A stretch of 64,000 nt of DNA from Zonotrichia leucophrys gambelii (lineage: Eukaryota > Chordata > Aves > Passeriformes > Passerellidae), in the NCBI RefSeq assembly GCF_028769735.1, contig NC_088172.1, positions 62,651,075 through 62,715,074 of the forward strand, in the 5' to 3' direction. A model generated the notes under the pieces. The model made no database searches and was not told where the DNA came from. It saw nothing but the letters and a program-made list of their open reading frames with translations. The translations under genes and the position numbers were made by a program. This document shows, one piece after another, positions 39,301 to 53,700 of the stretch. Numbering within the stretch: the first letter of the stretch is position 1; each line of letters begins with the position of its first letter.

Positions 39301-42300
39301 GGGTGACAAGACTGAGATGACAGAAGATGGGAATACATCCTGAAAAGAGGAACAGGGTAGATTCAAAAAAAGTAGGAGAGCTCCCAAAGCAAATAAAAGT
39401 GGCAAACTAAGCTGCCTGTTGTGCTAGGTGGATTTGGAGACTCACTCCATGGGCAGGGGATTGCTGCCAAAAGGACACTTGGTTACCACTGCCAAGTCCA
39501 CACTAAGAGCCCTGGATGCCATGCAGATGGGTACTCTGACAGTGCAGGCTGCTGTTTTCCACTTCTCACTTTAGTTTTGTTTTACATTATCAGAGCACCA
39601 CTCTTCACCAGAATAAACTTGCGGGGTTCGTATTTTAGGTTAAAATTGAAAAAGATTTGAGACAACATAATGCCCCTGGGTTTTTTTACTTCCTGGGCAG
39701 GCAAGAATCCAGACCAAAAGCAGAGTGCAGAAACCCACTGTGTCTGCAGCTTGGTATCTGTGAAGAGACTCAAAAGCCCTGGAGGTGCTTATGACCAAGT
39801 GTTAGGGAGAAATCAGCCCTGATTTCTCCTCACAGTCAAAGGTATGTAAGGAGTTGTTCATTTAGCACCTTGGGTGACCCTCAGGTTAACAAAAGTATGG
39901 GAAGATATATGTATTCCAGAAACCTGAAAAAGAGGAGAAACTTGTAAGGCTGGAAGATAAATGAGTAACCTCTCCCTAGAAGAGGAAAGAGAAGCAGAGT
40001 TTAGTTATTCTGAACTGTGCAGGGTACATCAATTAGTTTGAAAGTAGGGTATGTGGCAGCAAAGTGTAGAAGCACTTCCATTGCTGACAATATTAAAAAC
40101 ATCAAAAGACAAACACTGTAAATTGGGATTTGAGTTTTAGTTGTTCTGAAGAGCCGTTAGCAGTGGAAATTACCTTGCTACTGACTCCCCAGACAATCTT
40201 TTCATGCAGAGAGAATGATCCAAAGGTAATTAGCACCAGTGGAAAAAGCTCCTGGGTAAAATTTGTGTCTGCACTGAAGTGAAGATGAAATGCTTTAGTT
40301 GTGGGGGGAGGATTTCATCCAATGAAAGGGTTACACCCAGTGAGCACTTCAGACAAGAGTAACACATCTCTTTTCTGTTCCCCATGCATTCCTCTTTGTT
40401 TTCTCTCAGACATCTTCAGGAGCTTCACCTGAACATCTTGTAAATAAGGATTTTTCTTAGAAGTGACAGGATGTGCACACCTGCACTATGGGTACACTAA
40501 GCTAGTGAGAAAACAGTCTCTCCTTCCACTCCTTAAAATAAGGACTACTCACCCATCTTCGTATATTTAAAAATAAAGCATTTGTAGAAGCATGAAGTAA
40601 AAGTAATTTTAGTAGCCTCATTCATAAGTTTGTCAGCTTTGATAAGGTAGCAAGAATATTTAACATGAAAAAATATCTGTGTGAGATAGGAGTAAATCCC
40701 CCAAACTGCCTAATGACCAGCTAATAATATATTTTGCCTCATATCATTTGATGCCTAAGCAAATAAGAAAGATTTCAAGAAGGAAATGTTTCAACTGGGC
40801 TATGAAGTCTGCAGGATAAAAGCTATCAAATACTGCCCTGGATTACATTTGTGATATTTTAAATACACTGTGGTATCCTTTTCTGTCATCATTTTCTTAA
40901 TCCTCCATCCCCCAAAATGCATGTGTTCCTAAACCAAGTTCTGTTTTTAGAAGTGAGTGCCCTTGACTCTTAATTTCTGTGGCACTTGAGTGCAACTATG
41001 TCAAACCCTCAGTGTTTTCTAAGTGTCCTTCATCTTGCTCCACATCTCCAGGCCATGGTACACTGCCCAGTCTGGAATTCAAGTGCATCTGTAACTTTCC
41101 TTATCCAGTGCTACTGAGTCATAGCAAAGTGATTATTAAAATACATATTTGTGCCCTATTATTCATCTGTTTCAGGTGAAAACCACAATCTAAAATTTTA
41201 TTTGTCTTAGCTCTACAGAGCTGGCACAGTTTTAAGGGCAGACATTTGAGAATGAGTCTTCTGCCTTGCACATCATCAACAAACTTTTCCAGGTAATTTC
41301 CACTTTAGAATCTTTAGTATGAATAATTGTATTACACATAATTGTGTTAAAATCTTTCCTGCCTGAGGTCCCAAGTGATTTTATATTTCAGGAAGTAAAC
41401 AACAACATGTTTTTCCTGTAAATTTACTGAGTATTCATACACTTTCCATGTGTGTTTTGAGCTGAAACCTCTGCAGACCTTGTGGGGAAGATATATGGAC
41501 AGACTAATGGGAACTGGCTCCCTTTTAGGCTTTCTGTATTTTGGAGAGGAGGGGGAAGAAGACACTTCAATTGTGCAAATGAATAATTTGTCTTGACATG
41601 TTGAAGTTCATGGAAACCCTAAAACCCAGTTATGTTATGTCAAAGCTTTGCCCAGCAGTGTCAAGCCTGTTTTTATTTTGAAGTCTTCTTCAACAATTAA
41701 CTTACACCAACCTATATTTTTAAACATTGCCAACAAATCATTAGGCAGAACCTATGGAATGTTTTACACATGCTGTCTGATGTCAGCCTGCACAGGAGCT
41801 GAACCATTAAGTCTCCCTCTCTCATCCTGCAAGAATGATGCAAAAGATGCCTTACTACAAAGGGAAGGGGTTTCTTTTCCAGATGAAAAACCTCACACAT
41901 CAGAAATGCTGCCACACATATCAGTCTTCTGCAAAAGGATCCAACTTACTGAAATGCCAGAAGTCTCCCTGTCAAAAATACAAAGCTTATTTGCCAGTGA
42001 TACCCTCCTACTCTGCTGCAGCCCACAAGTTGCTTAAAATAACTAGCCAAAGGTAAGCTTCAGAGCCTTCTGCCTTGAGCTTCAGTTTCAAACAAAGCAA
42101 CTGAAATTTAAACAGAGGAAGTAACTGTTGTTCTGTTCATGATTTCACCCTTCAACCAGAAATAAATATAAATCCCTTATTCCTTAACTATTTTGTGGAA
42201 CTTTGAATCAGGTGAGTGTTCATGAAAGTGCAAAGCATTGTTAAGTTACAACAGTGGGGCAACTTCCAGTATGAAAACACAGAATGCTTGGGGTGGCTCT

Positions 42301-45300
42301 GATATCTCTGGTCACCTTGCAAGTATGAGGGAGGTGCCAAAAAAATCTCTAATGCATTTCTGTATTTACTCTGGAATATCGCTACACAAGTACTAAACAC
42401 TGGAGGCTGTAAATCCTGAACCATCTTCTAGCATTAGGTGCTGCCTTCAGTTACAGTGAGCAGCAGGCTTTACCTTCCAGTAACCACAATGAGCCATGAG
42501 AGAGACAAGGAAGCATCTGCCTCACTGCCCATAACACATAACTGTGTCACACTGGTGGATTTATGCATTACAGTTCCTTATATCCTGTGTTTTGCCTGCC
42601 CTTTCTGGCCTTCACCCCTGAATTTTGACCCAGACAACAAGTCAAGCAGGCTCCTGCTTGCCTTTCCTTGGAAAGTTTCTTTTGTCCCCTGGCAAATCAC
42701 AGTCTGTATTATGTGTTTGCTAGGTGACCCCTTTCTGCCTCAGCCAAATAGACAAACAGGACTCCCCTTCATTCCAGTCCCATTCTTCTACCACATTTCT
42801 ATCCCTTAATTTCACATCAATGCTTTTGCAGCTTGACCCTCTCCTTGTAAAGGGCTGAGAAGCCCCATTTCCTTATACCTGAGCCATACAGAGGCACTGC
42901 TGACTGTGCTGAGAACCACCCTGGGGTAGCAGATGTTAAAATTTGGATTATTAAATATTCTGCTAATGAAGCAGCATGAGTGAATCTGAGGAGATGAGCT
43001 TCTAGCTCTTCTGTAAGTGACTTGAGAAGAGTTAACTGCAGTTTGGGTAGGACAGACGAACATTTTCAAAGATAGAAACCCTGAAATGTCAAAGAACAGA
43101 GTTATCAAAACAGATCATTGTTAACAAATGGCTGTTTATTGCTAACACAAAGCAAGTGTACAATTTGAAGCTGGATTCCTTCTGTAAGTGTTTACTGGAG
43201 GAAGAGACAAAATTAGACATTTGTATCCTATCAGTTGTTCATAACACTCACAACTGCTTCCATATGGCCCACTACTCTACTGTTTTACTTCCAAGTGCTT
43301 TCAATATGAATTCCAACTTTTGGTCTTTAACAACGACCCATTGAGTGAAACACTCTCTCAGTATTAGTGTAGGTACATCCTATTCCCAGTCTAATTGTTT
43401 AGAGGAAAATTAATTTGAAATAGTGACCAGAATAAACTTCATGCAATTGAAGCTCTCAAAATATTCATGTCTAGACAAGATTTGCATTGTCACAGTTGAT
43501 TTTTTAGTCTATTGGTGACTGCATTGCTTAGTTTGGGTTTGTCACCTCAGTTTTCCTGTCTAAATTCCTGTCAGTCTCTGTGCATCTTTGGAAATGAATT
43601 GGCAGCTCTTTTGTGATAGGAGTTAAATCAGTAATGCATAATGCACAGCGGCAAAACCACACAGCAGAACATGACCTGATGAAAGCACCACAGAGAGGAG
43701 GAACTGAAATTACTCAGTTCAGAATACTGTTTTCAAAAAATACTCACCAGGACATTTCATCCATAGCTAGTTTCTGTTACCATGGTTTTTCTTCCTGCAC
43801 ATGTTCAAGTAGATAAAAAATGGGCATCAAGTGCACATGCCAGCTGAAAGTCTCATTCCCTTGTTTCTGTGCAATACAAAAATAGTATTTCTGAGAGCTA
43901 GGCTGTCTGCTGTCCTCTGCCAAACAGTGGGAGAGTCAAAGGCAGGAAAGAAACCTTTGCAGCTCTCTGTGGCATTCTGTCACTCATGCAGATATGACAT
44001 TACAAAGACACATATGCCAGCATCCATTAAGTGTCTTTACTGTAAATCACACTTTATTTCTGGGGCAGGCAATCTCGTCCCACTGCAAGTGCCACGAATG
44101 CAATAGAGTGTAATTGAAATAACATTTGCAATGCCGTCTGAGAAAAGGCTTCAGCTTGGAACTTATTAACAACCTAAGGATGAAAAAAACCCACTTGAAC
44201 TACAATTTGAGGGGTAGGTAAATATCTAGCAGATTTTGATGGCAAGGCAGGGGAGAAGGAGCTTATCACCATTTGGCCTTCTGTATGAGAAAGAAAGAGA
44301 ACTCAAACAACACTGCCTGGCTGCAATGAAATGCAAGGTAATGTAAGGAAAAGCTATCCAGGGGCACAGTGTGAGTTCTCAAATCTTTCAAACACACAGA
44401 CCCAGAAGTTAAAAGCCACAGCACTGCACAGGTGGAGCCAAAGGCTGTTTTCACTCTGTGCAGGACACTGAGGGCTGGTTGGCACCTCAGAGCAAGGGCA
44501 GGCCTGGTCAGTGCCAGGGCCTGGTCAGCCATGTGGTTCTGCATGAGCTAAAGATGGGAGCAGGGGCCTCTGGGGATTAGGTAGGCAGGCTGTTTGCTAA
44601 AATCTGTGTCCTCAGAGCTAGCTGGAGCCAGCTGGTGGAAAGGAGCTAGTATCACACTTTTGTTTTATGCATGGGCATGTCCCCCTGTTTATTAAGCATG
44701 GGATCTAGTATCAGAAAAATGTGGAACTTGTTCTTGGTCCTGACTTCCAAATGATGCCAGGAAGCAGCTGTCTCTCCTTTCCAGGCCCCAATCAAGTGAG
44801 GAAATCTGCTACCACTCATTACAGCCCCTGGCATCAGTGAGACCTCACCTACACACCAGAGGCTTCACCAGAACGATTGCACCAGTCCAGACAGCCAAAC
44901 AATATCCCTAAAGTAAGCAGCTTTCCCAGAAAATGGCCCAGTGTGGCTGCCATACTGGCAGGAAACTCTTCTGCTGACCTACCCAATCTCATTCTGGATT
45001 AACCTGCACAGGCAAAAAATCACTCCTGGAAAGGAGTAAATTTAGGAGGGTTGTACTCTGCTGTGCAGCCACATCTGTCAAACCTTCTGTAGTAGAGGCA
45101 AAGGATAAGTTTGTCAACACTGTCACAACATAGAATGATTGAGACCTGCTTTTAAATTCCAAGTAAAATAAGTCCATCCAGCCCACCGGTCACAGACTTG
45201 TGAACTGCCAAAGTTTTAAATCTCCTAAAACAGAGACAGTAGCAGGCATGGTTGCTGGGAGGCAGGATTTAGTCTTTGGATTACAGCAACAGCTGAGAAC

Positions 45301-46047
45301 TCCAGCTAAGATCAGTCTGTCATGACAGTGATGTGGAGACAAATATATTGACAGCGATGTCAAGACAACCAGACAAAAGCTTTCTGAGGTGAAGTGCTTT
45401 CTGTGTCTCAGCACAGGTGTTTCATGCATTCATAAGCTAAATGTACTCAAAATTTGTGACTCATACAGCAATTCCAGAACTTGCTTCAGGTTCAGTAATC
45501 AGTGTTTGCAACAAGCTTGGGCATTAGGGACTCTTCTCAGCTGTTCTTTGAAAACCATGAGCACCAGTGAGAGCCAAACCCCATTACACAGCATCTGACA
45601 ACAAACCTGTGTGTTTTTATGCAGTTTTCTACATTATTAATTTTCTACCTGATGGCAGTATGCTCCTATTATTTTTGCCTCCCACTCCTGTTCTGTGATG
45701 AAAAGCCTGCAGTAAAAATTCAGACTAATTCCTTTTATTTTACTCTCTCCTGCTGCTGCTCTATCTGTCAGAACTGCTGCAGGAAAGAAAAACTGTAGCA
45801 GAACAGACTAATGAAAATATTGCTCTACCTTTTGAGATTTTAATACTGACACAGTTTCACAGCTCCCTGTCTCAGACAGTAAAGAAAACAGCTCTTATTT
45901 TTCACATCCCAACTATTATTTTCCCATTGTCACAGGGTAGCACAAAATCAGAACCACCCACCACCTTCTGCACAAAAGCCACCCCCCAGAGCTGCACACA
46001 GAACACTGTTATCTTCCAGTGGCTTTAGTGATCCAGCTTTCCTGACT
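33361..46047. other. Upstream AT-rich DNA, no gene seen
   Basis: Apart from the T/G-rich tract at 34534-34658 and a short TA run near 37140, I see nothing that I can assign. There are GC-richer patches at about 37340-37600 and 44400-44600 with short open frames on both strands, none recognised. No CpG island and no supported splice-site pair were found. Confidence 0.6.
34534..34658 (+). repeat. T/G-rich low-complexity tract
   Basis: Runs of T (16 at 34570-34585, 14 at 34644-34657) alternate with tttg units and a short G run. There is no coding meaning; open frames here are Phe/Cys/Leu artefacts. Confidence 0.9.
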
Positions 46048-46103
46048 TCTTTTGTTTGATTTTTTTGGTTTGTTTGGGGTTTTTGGTCATTTGTTTGTTT
46101 TCC
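46048..46103 (+). repeat. T/G-rich (TTTG) tract
   Basis: This short tract of T runs mixed with tttg units resembles the tracts at 34534 and 56441. Confidence 0.8.
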
Positions 46104-47000
46104 ACATCACTATTAGTATCCAGTGCATGGCTAGAGGCAAAGCAAAATATCAACTTCCACCGGCTCTGTGTCCAGAAGGGAAAGATGCAGTCACCTCTGC
46201 AAATTCTCTTCCACCACCTGATGTGGAAGCACAATGCAGAAGTGGTTGGGGATATGATCAGCCACAATATGAACAACCAAATTCGTGATCCTCTTTTTCA
46301 TTTATGTTACTTAATCACATCTTACAACCTAGAGTGTCCTTTGAAGCTAACACCTGAGATGTGTTTGATTAGCAATGTTGTATGCATAGTAATGGATGGA
46401 TTGCTAACAATTCAGGTGAGCACCTAAAAATGTCAGTTCCTGGTACAACCCTACAGCTTCATATCACTAGTGTTACTAGTGATACTATTGAGATTTAGGG
46501 AACTATTTTGCCCTCTATTTTTTTTAAACATATATGTATTAGTAAAATATTCCTCTAATGCCCTCTAGTGTCCACAAATCAGAGGGATTCTTGCTACTGC
46601 TTTGTCTTGGCATTCCTTTTGGCAGGGAAGTTTACAGCCTTACATGCTGCTGAAGGGCATGCAAGGAGTTCAGGTTATTAAATATGAGACATGCACTACT
46701 TATTCCCATCTGTTTCACTGCATGGGGAGAACAGCCAAGTGCCACCAAGGCTGACTGGGGCATGCAGGGTGACACAGCTCTTGGAGGAAAGACACACATA
46801 ACACTCTGTCACATGTGAACTTGGAGAAGTTACTGAACTCAACCTGGAAAAAACCCCAAACTTTCTCCAGCTCCTCCCCTACCATCCCCATGGCCTTGAA
46901 GGCAAAGATGCCCTCAGAAGAGAAGTGTAGTGACCACAATAGAAACACTTTGCAAGGTGTTTATCTAAGCACAGATATAATACCGGATGTGCAGGAGCCC

Positions 47001-47102
47001 AGAAAGGATAACCTGACTTATCCAAGGACACAGCACATGGCCACGAATAGATCCAGACCTCCTGGCTCCCAGACCTGTGCTTAAACCACAACAGTGTGCT
47101 TC
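47001..47102 (-). repeat. MIR SINE relic
   Basis: The series ataacctgacttatccaagg, acacagcacatggc, agacctcctggctccc and gtgcttaaaccac follows the MIR 5' half read in reverse, including the tRNA-derived end (gagcacggactctggagcc ... gtggttaagagcac). It is diverged but collinear. Confidence 0.7.
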
Positions 47103-47760
47103 TTCCTCTCTGCAAATGTGCTGAGAAGTTGCACAACCTGAACCTACTGGTTACATTTCTTTCTGAAGTTCCTGACAGCAATCCATAACCAGATACTTCA
47201 AACTCAGCACTACCACTGTGATCTTCTGGTGGTGACACACACACTTTTTGTGTCTGATGTTGGACCAAGTCTCTTTTAGACAAAAATCTGCTCCATGATT
47301 AACAGCCGCGGTGCAATACATCTGCAGAGATCTTAAAGTCTATACAGTGAATTCCAGTGCTCTCCATGAGACTTAAAATATGTTGGTTTAGGATCATTTT
47401 ATTGCCACAAATAGTTTAGCTATTACTATTTATTATAACTTCTGAGTTGGCAGAATCCCATTCACTTAACTAGTTTTGGTTTTAATCTTAAAAGGCAACT
47501 GCCAAAGTATCCTGATTTTTTTAATGAGATCCTCGCTTTAACCCAGTTTGCTGAAGGAACATTTCTCCCTCCCCTAACTGATTTTAAATTCACTGGAATT
47601 TTACAGACACTCAAGAACTGAGCTACAGCAGCACTTCCTAGATGTTATGAGAAGACTATTTTGAGACTGGAAATCTATTATTTAAAATTGTTCTTGCGAC
47701 AAGTTACTTTTTCTGATTTCACAGATTTATGTGATAGTAATAAATCAAATACCTTTTTTA

Positions 47761-47790
47761 TTTTCTTCTCTTTTCTTCTCTTTTCTTCTC
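47761..47790 (+). repeat. Triplicated decamer ttttcttctc
   Basis: Three exact copies of a 10-bp pyrimidine unit lie in tandem and are followed by tttccag. The strand is wholly C/T for over 30 bp. Confidence 0.95.
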
Positions 47791-50700
47791 TTTCCAGTTA
47801 TTTTTTGGAGCTGGAGGAGACCACAAATGACTTGGGTTCTGCTCCATGAACTACTGAAAGTGGCTTGCTGTTTAGTTAGTAATAGGAAAAGGCCAAATCC
47901 CCAGCCTACAGATGGAAGGTCAAACCAAGGCATCTCTAGATTTAGCTTCCAAAGTGAAAGCGGGACAATTTTGGGGGACAATTCAACAGAAACAAGTGAC
48001 TGAACGAAATTCTGTTTTACAGTAGAAAACATAAAAAGTACATTTTCCTTCTCATACATGAGTATGCCACAGGGATGCTTGAAGCTGCAGTGAAGAAGAG
48101 ATGGAAGGCTGTTGAAATTGCCACTGGTGGTAGCACTGGGCTGAGGCATACCACTGTGAGCTCTGTGTAGAATGCAAATGCCTTTTAGGCAGAAAGTGTA
48201 TTTCACCCTTTTTTATTAATTTCTACACCACTGGGGCTGTCATCTTTTCCTCTCACTTCTGGGGCTGTAGCCTGTGATCCCAAATCCTTCCTCTGGAGGT
48301 GCAAGCTGCTTCCCAAGGACAGGAGCTGCTCACAGTGCTTGCTGAAGCTCTGCTCCTGCAAACCCTTCACACCCCAGAGCACATTGTTCAGGGCACAGCA
48401 TCCTTGTGGACAAAAGTCAGCACTGTACCACAGGGGACCGAGAAGGACATGCAGGAGAAAATCCAGGTATTGTTGTCTTAGTTAGTATTTTATCTTCCCA
48501 TTGGGAAATGCAAGATCAAGTGATTGCAACCATAATGCTGATCTTCCCAAAAAGAACTCAGGGTGCTGAAGTTCAAGGAGAAAATTACAAGGGTGAGTTT
48601 ACTGAAGATAATGTACCTTGAGGGTCACATATTTAAAGGTCAGAAGCATGAAGGTACTGGTATGTACAGATGAGGAAGTTCAAAAGCTGATAATATGCCA
48701 AATTTCCACTGAAATTAATGGAAATTGAATATGTTTAGGTCCCTAAAATGCCATCTGTAACAATAGGTGTCTCTCTGCAGCTTCACTAACTTTAAATGCC
48801 AGGCCAAAAATCCATCTTACAGCTGTGAGTACCATGTGTAAGAGGGATACAAAAGCTTTTACAAAAAATCTTACAAAAATAAATCAAAAATTACAAAGAA
48901 ACACATTGTGAAACATTCCTTGACTCATTCAGGAACCAAAGATTCTTTTATAGTTACAATAACTGAAGCGCAAGGTTTTCAAGGGTACATAAGGAATAGG
49001 CAGGTGCTTATTGAAGAATTATTAGAATTGGTTTTAAAACTATTAAAATGGGAAAGATCAACATGATTTGATTAATTTCATATAAACACACACACTCCTC
49101 AAGCAGAAGGTACTGCCATAGGGCTATTTATTCTAACAATGTTTGCCAGCAATGTTATTTTTTCCAGTGTTTTGAAGACAAATAGGCCCTTCTTTCTATA
49201 CACTTCATATACCCAGTGAATGTGTTCAATAATCAGCTTTATTAGACACTGGTAATAGTCTAAATATTGACTTTTGTAATCCCCTTTAACAGCTGCTGCT
49301 TTCTGCACTTGAATTGACATTTAGCTCAGAACTGAGTACACCAGTGACGCCCTGTTTAGAAATTACTCGGGTTATTTAAATCCTAGGATGTGTTACAACA
49401 GATATGAAAACTGAAATAAATGTAAACAGGAAACATAAAGCTTGCTGGCAATATTTAGCTATGGAAAACATGCATAATTCATAAACATCCACATAGCTTT
49501 TTTCCCAATAAACATTTAAATAAACCTCAATAGTTTTACTTTTAAGCTTCACATGTATCATCTTAACTGACTATAGATCTGATGCACATTTCCATAGACC
49601 TAATATGCTTATTGCAAAATTGTATTTTACTCATGAAAAAGGTTCTAAACACAGACATTTTAAAAGAAATATAGAATTACTGAAGTAAAAGAAATGCTGA
49701 TTTCCTCCTGTAAATAGATTAAAAATTTGTTACTTTTTATGTGAAAGCAACATTAAATTGCAGTATGGACAATATTCTTGAGCACAGTGGGAATAGTAAA
49801 AACAACATAAATTCTTTAGATTATTTTTATAATACTGTGGTCCATATGTCCATGCACTTTCCAGCCTTGATGCTGCTGACCAGCACAGATGCCCCTGCCA
49901 GTGTGGGGAAGAGGCAAGCAGGGAAAGGGATGCACTGGGCTGGGAGGGGATGTTTCTGCCCCCTCCTCTCTGAACTGTGAGGCTCCTGGACAGACAGCAG
50001 CACATTTCTGGCCCATACCAGCCCCTGCTGATACATGCAACTCAGCCAAGTACCTTCTCCTTTCAGTCCCAAGGCATTAAGGTAGAGACAGAGGCAAGCT
50101 CCCAGTGCTGAAACAATCAACCCTTGCCCTCTCCCCAGGAAACAACCAAGGCAGCTCGCACAGCCTACAGTGACGAGCAGCCAGCTGGCCATGGCCAGGG
50201 AGGGTGTCTGTCCTTCCCACAGGGCTTTGCTGCTGTAGCACTGGTCACATCTTAGAACCTTTCATCTTCTGCTTTGCTCTGGACTTCTATATAATGACAG
50301 CCTTCTTTAAAATTAAGAACTACTCTAGCAAAATTGTATATCAAAACCTGTCCAAAGCAACAGGAACACATCAGCCAGATACTGATCATGGCTACTCTCC
50401 TTTTATTTATTTTAAAACTCAAGTTTGTTCTTTGGACTCAACCTTTTCCACATCACTTCAGATTGAAGCCAATAATGCTAGCCCATGTCAAACTGAAGCC
50501 TATTCAAAATAAGTGTCTTAGGAAGCCATGCTGCCCATTCCCTTTGGAAAAACAGATTTTCCTCATACCACCACAATGTGAAATTCTACTAAAATTAATG
50601 TTTTTATTTTTAAAGTTTACCTATGTTTTTCCTTGTTACTTGTTAAGGATGGACTCTCATATCTCTTATTGGAAAATATTGCTGAAAGGTTACTTTTAAA

Positions 50701-53700
50701 TTACAAGGTTATAACAAAAACAAGAAACTGATTGCTGTCAGTGTTGCATTTGGACCATTACAAAAAACCTCCACATCTTTAAGGTAAAAGTCACATGCAT
50801 AGGTATTGCTTCTGAACTAGTCCATAGTTTAATTGTAATAAATAATACTTAATAAAGATATCCTTTAAAGGTACCTTTGAAGTGAGGCAAATATGTTTTC
50901 TAAGAAGAAATTACCCTGGTTTATCTAGTTTCCAGCTAAAGCAAGTTTTCACAAATAACCATTTTTGAACCATGATAAAAAAGCACAGTTAAATGCCCTT
51001 AGTAGTGTTTCTAGGTAGAATTATGAGCAGATTAAATCATACCTTCTCTTCTACACATGCCAGTGATGAGGCTGTTGCATAAGCAAATCTTTACTTGCTC
51101 ATTTCATTTTTGCACCTGGTGAGAGATTACCTATTGAGTTACTAAAGGAAAATTTACCTTTTCAATTTCATCACTGAGCTGAGAGATAAATACCTACTCA
51201 GATGCTTGAATTCAAGCAGACAGGTCTCTGGAGCACTTCAGAGATTTCCATTCATTTGACATGGAAGGCAGGTGCTTATTTGAGGAGGCTTTCTCCACCA
51301 GACATCTAAAATTCAGATCCAAGCTAGACAGTCAGATGCAGAGTTGCAGTATGTAGATGCAAGCTGGATCTTACCCCATATGATTAACATTTTATGAAAG
51401 TCAGATGGCCTTAAGTGAAATGTCTCTCCCAGTGTTCTTTCTGTCTCCAAATGGCCATTAAGATTCTGAACTATTTTTAGCATTTCAATATGATTTATTA
51501 AATATTAAAAATTTAAGTAGGTAAGGAAAATTACTGTGTATTGCTGTCAACCTGATAAACAGCCTGATATGAAAAGTTTTGGAGTCTGTAACTCAGATTG
51601 TATTTGGGTCAGCACAAGACAAGTAATGAAGCAACTTCATCCTGCAACTACAGACAGTGAAAGGAGGTCAAGAAGTATGAATGCCCAAATGAATGAAGGA
51701 TCATACACTCTGAAGCTCAGAGAAAGAGAATGAAACAATTCCAAACCAACAATATTGAACTCACATTGGGAAGTAATTAAATGATACAAATTTGGATTAA
51801 ATAGTCTCATCACCCAAGACAAAAACTGTAGTAAAAAAGACACTAAATTTAAGAGCAAAATCAAATTCAAAGGAAATGCTTCCCTACTAATAAAACAATA
51901 TTTTTATTCTAGATAGGAGTATGTATATTCTGGAAATACATACATTCAGTTCTGTATCCATCCCATAAAATGTTTTGGTTTTGTGACAAGAAGTGATTTT
52001 ATCAGATGTTCTCAGCTGACCAGCTGCCATTAGGATGGTAGCAGATGTCCAGAGTGCTGTCCAGAACCCTGCTGCACCACAGCTAATCCTTGTTCTGCAA
52101 AGGCTCCTCACAGCACTGTTCCAGCACACCCCACAAATCACAGGAGGCTGCACTTCCCACACATTCCCATTTCCTGTAGGTGTTATGCTAAACACTTGCT
52201 CTGAATTCATTCTTATGGGGTCACACAAAGAAGGTCTGTACATCTTTAGAAGAACTACTAAATGGTAGCATTGTTATCTGTGTCTTATATTGTTAAAAAG
52301 TCCTTAAGATTTGGATTAAAGTGAAGCAATGGAATGCTGAAATGTCTTCCAAAGCAATGGAAAGAATTATCTGAAAATCTCATTAATAGATTAGAGTCAA
52401 TCAGAGGTACAGTGCTTTGTGGACAGCTCTGTCAAACAAAAGCTGCTGTAATATGAATACATCTGGCACGTGGTGGTGATTTTAATAATGATAAATTGTG
52501 GGGGATATAAAAATAGGACTAATCACTCTGTATGAAGCATTACTCATCAGAAATTAATGTGCATTCTGGAAAATAAATTAATTCCTGCTGTCCTTTCTGA
52601 AATACATATTAATAAACTTACTAATTTTGTTAGTGACTTTTCCAAGGTACAGTATTCAAACACAAAGTATTTGCTTATTATCTCTCATAAAAACAGATGA
52701 AACATTTAAATACGGCATAAATTGTGTCACTGAAATGATCTCCTATTGTTGGTAAATTTTTAAAACTTAAACTACGAGGGAAGGGCTTTCTATAAAGCAA
52801 TTAGATTTATGGAAGTAAGCAATCACAATCTGAATTTCAAAGAGTTACTTGACATTTTTATGTAATTTTATTTATAATCAGACATCCTGTAGTTTGAGTG
52901 AAACCCTCCACCCCAACCGTGCTTTTCAAGGACAGCACTTGATCTGGAAGCTTCCACAGCTGCCTAACAATTCCTGCACATCTGCCAGCCCTTCACCTGC
53001 CTGGAGAGTGCAGAAAAGAGCACAGATGTTGTTTTGTTTTTGGAGATGCTCCAGAGGCCCTCCACTCCTGTATCTCCTTTTGACTTTTTGGCTTCCAACA
53101 TCACAAACTCATCACAAAGGCTGCAACAGGACACAAACCCTGCAAACACACAAACACACCCAGCTGTGGGCGGAACAGCGGAGGTGCACAAGATGCCAGC
53201 GCTCAGGGGGAAATGTTTGGCTGCTGATGTTTACCTACTGAGTTTGTTTTGTGAATACATCCAGGTGGCTTTTCCCTCAGAAACCAGGATCCCTGGAGAA
53301 TGAGCTCCTTAAAAGTGTGAGACAACTCCACTGGAGTCAGATGTAAAAGAGCAATGAGAACAGCTGGAGCTAAGACAAGCCTTCTAAAATTGATGCTATG
53401 TGGGGAAAGGTCTATTAAATATTTGCAAGAATCAATATTAAAAAGGAATTTAAATAGTGTAAGTTAAGTGGTATGGAAAGAGTAATGACCCATAAGAACA
53501 AGAGCAGAACAGCATAAAAAAGGTTAACATTTTACCTAATTAATAGCTTCTAAGGCCGACTGTGAGAGAAAAGAAAGCAAGACACTCAAAGAGAGAGTTC
53601 TAGAGCAGAGAAATTCAAATATATCTTGTAAACCTCTCTAACAGGCTTCTTAAGAGTTTCTAATTCAAATTCTTTAATCCTGCCACACCTCCTTCTCAAC

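Noticed and set aside
41648..42037. 129-codon plus-strand frame with some Cys/His spacing
   Set aside because: The Cys and His residues do not form a zinc-finger repeat, and the sequence matches no family I know.
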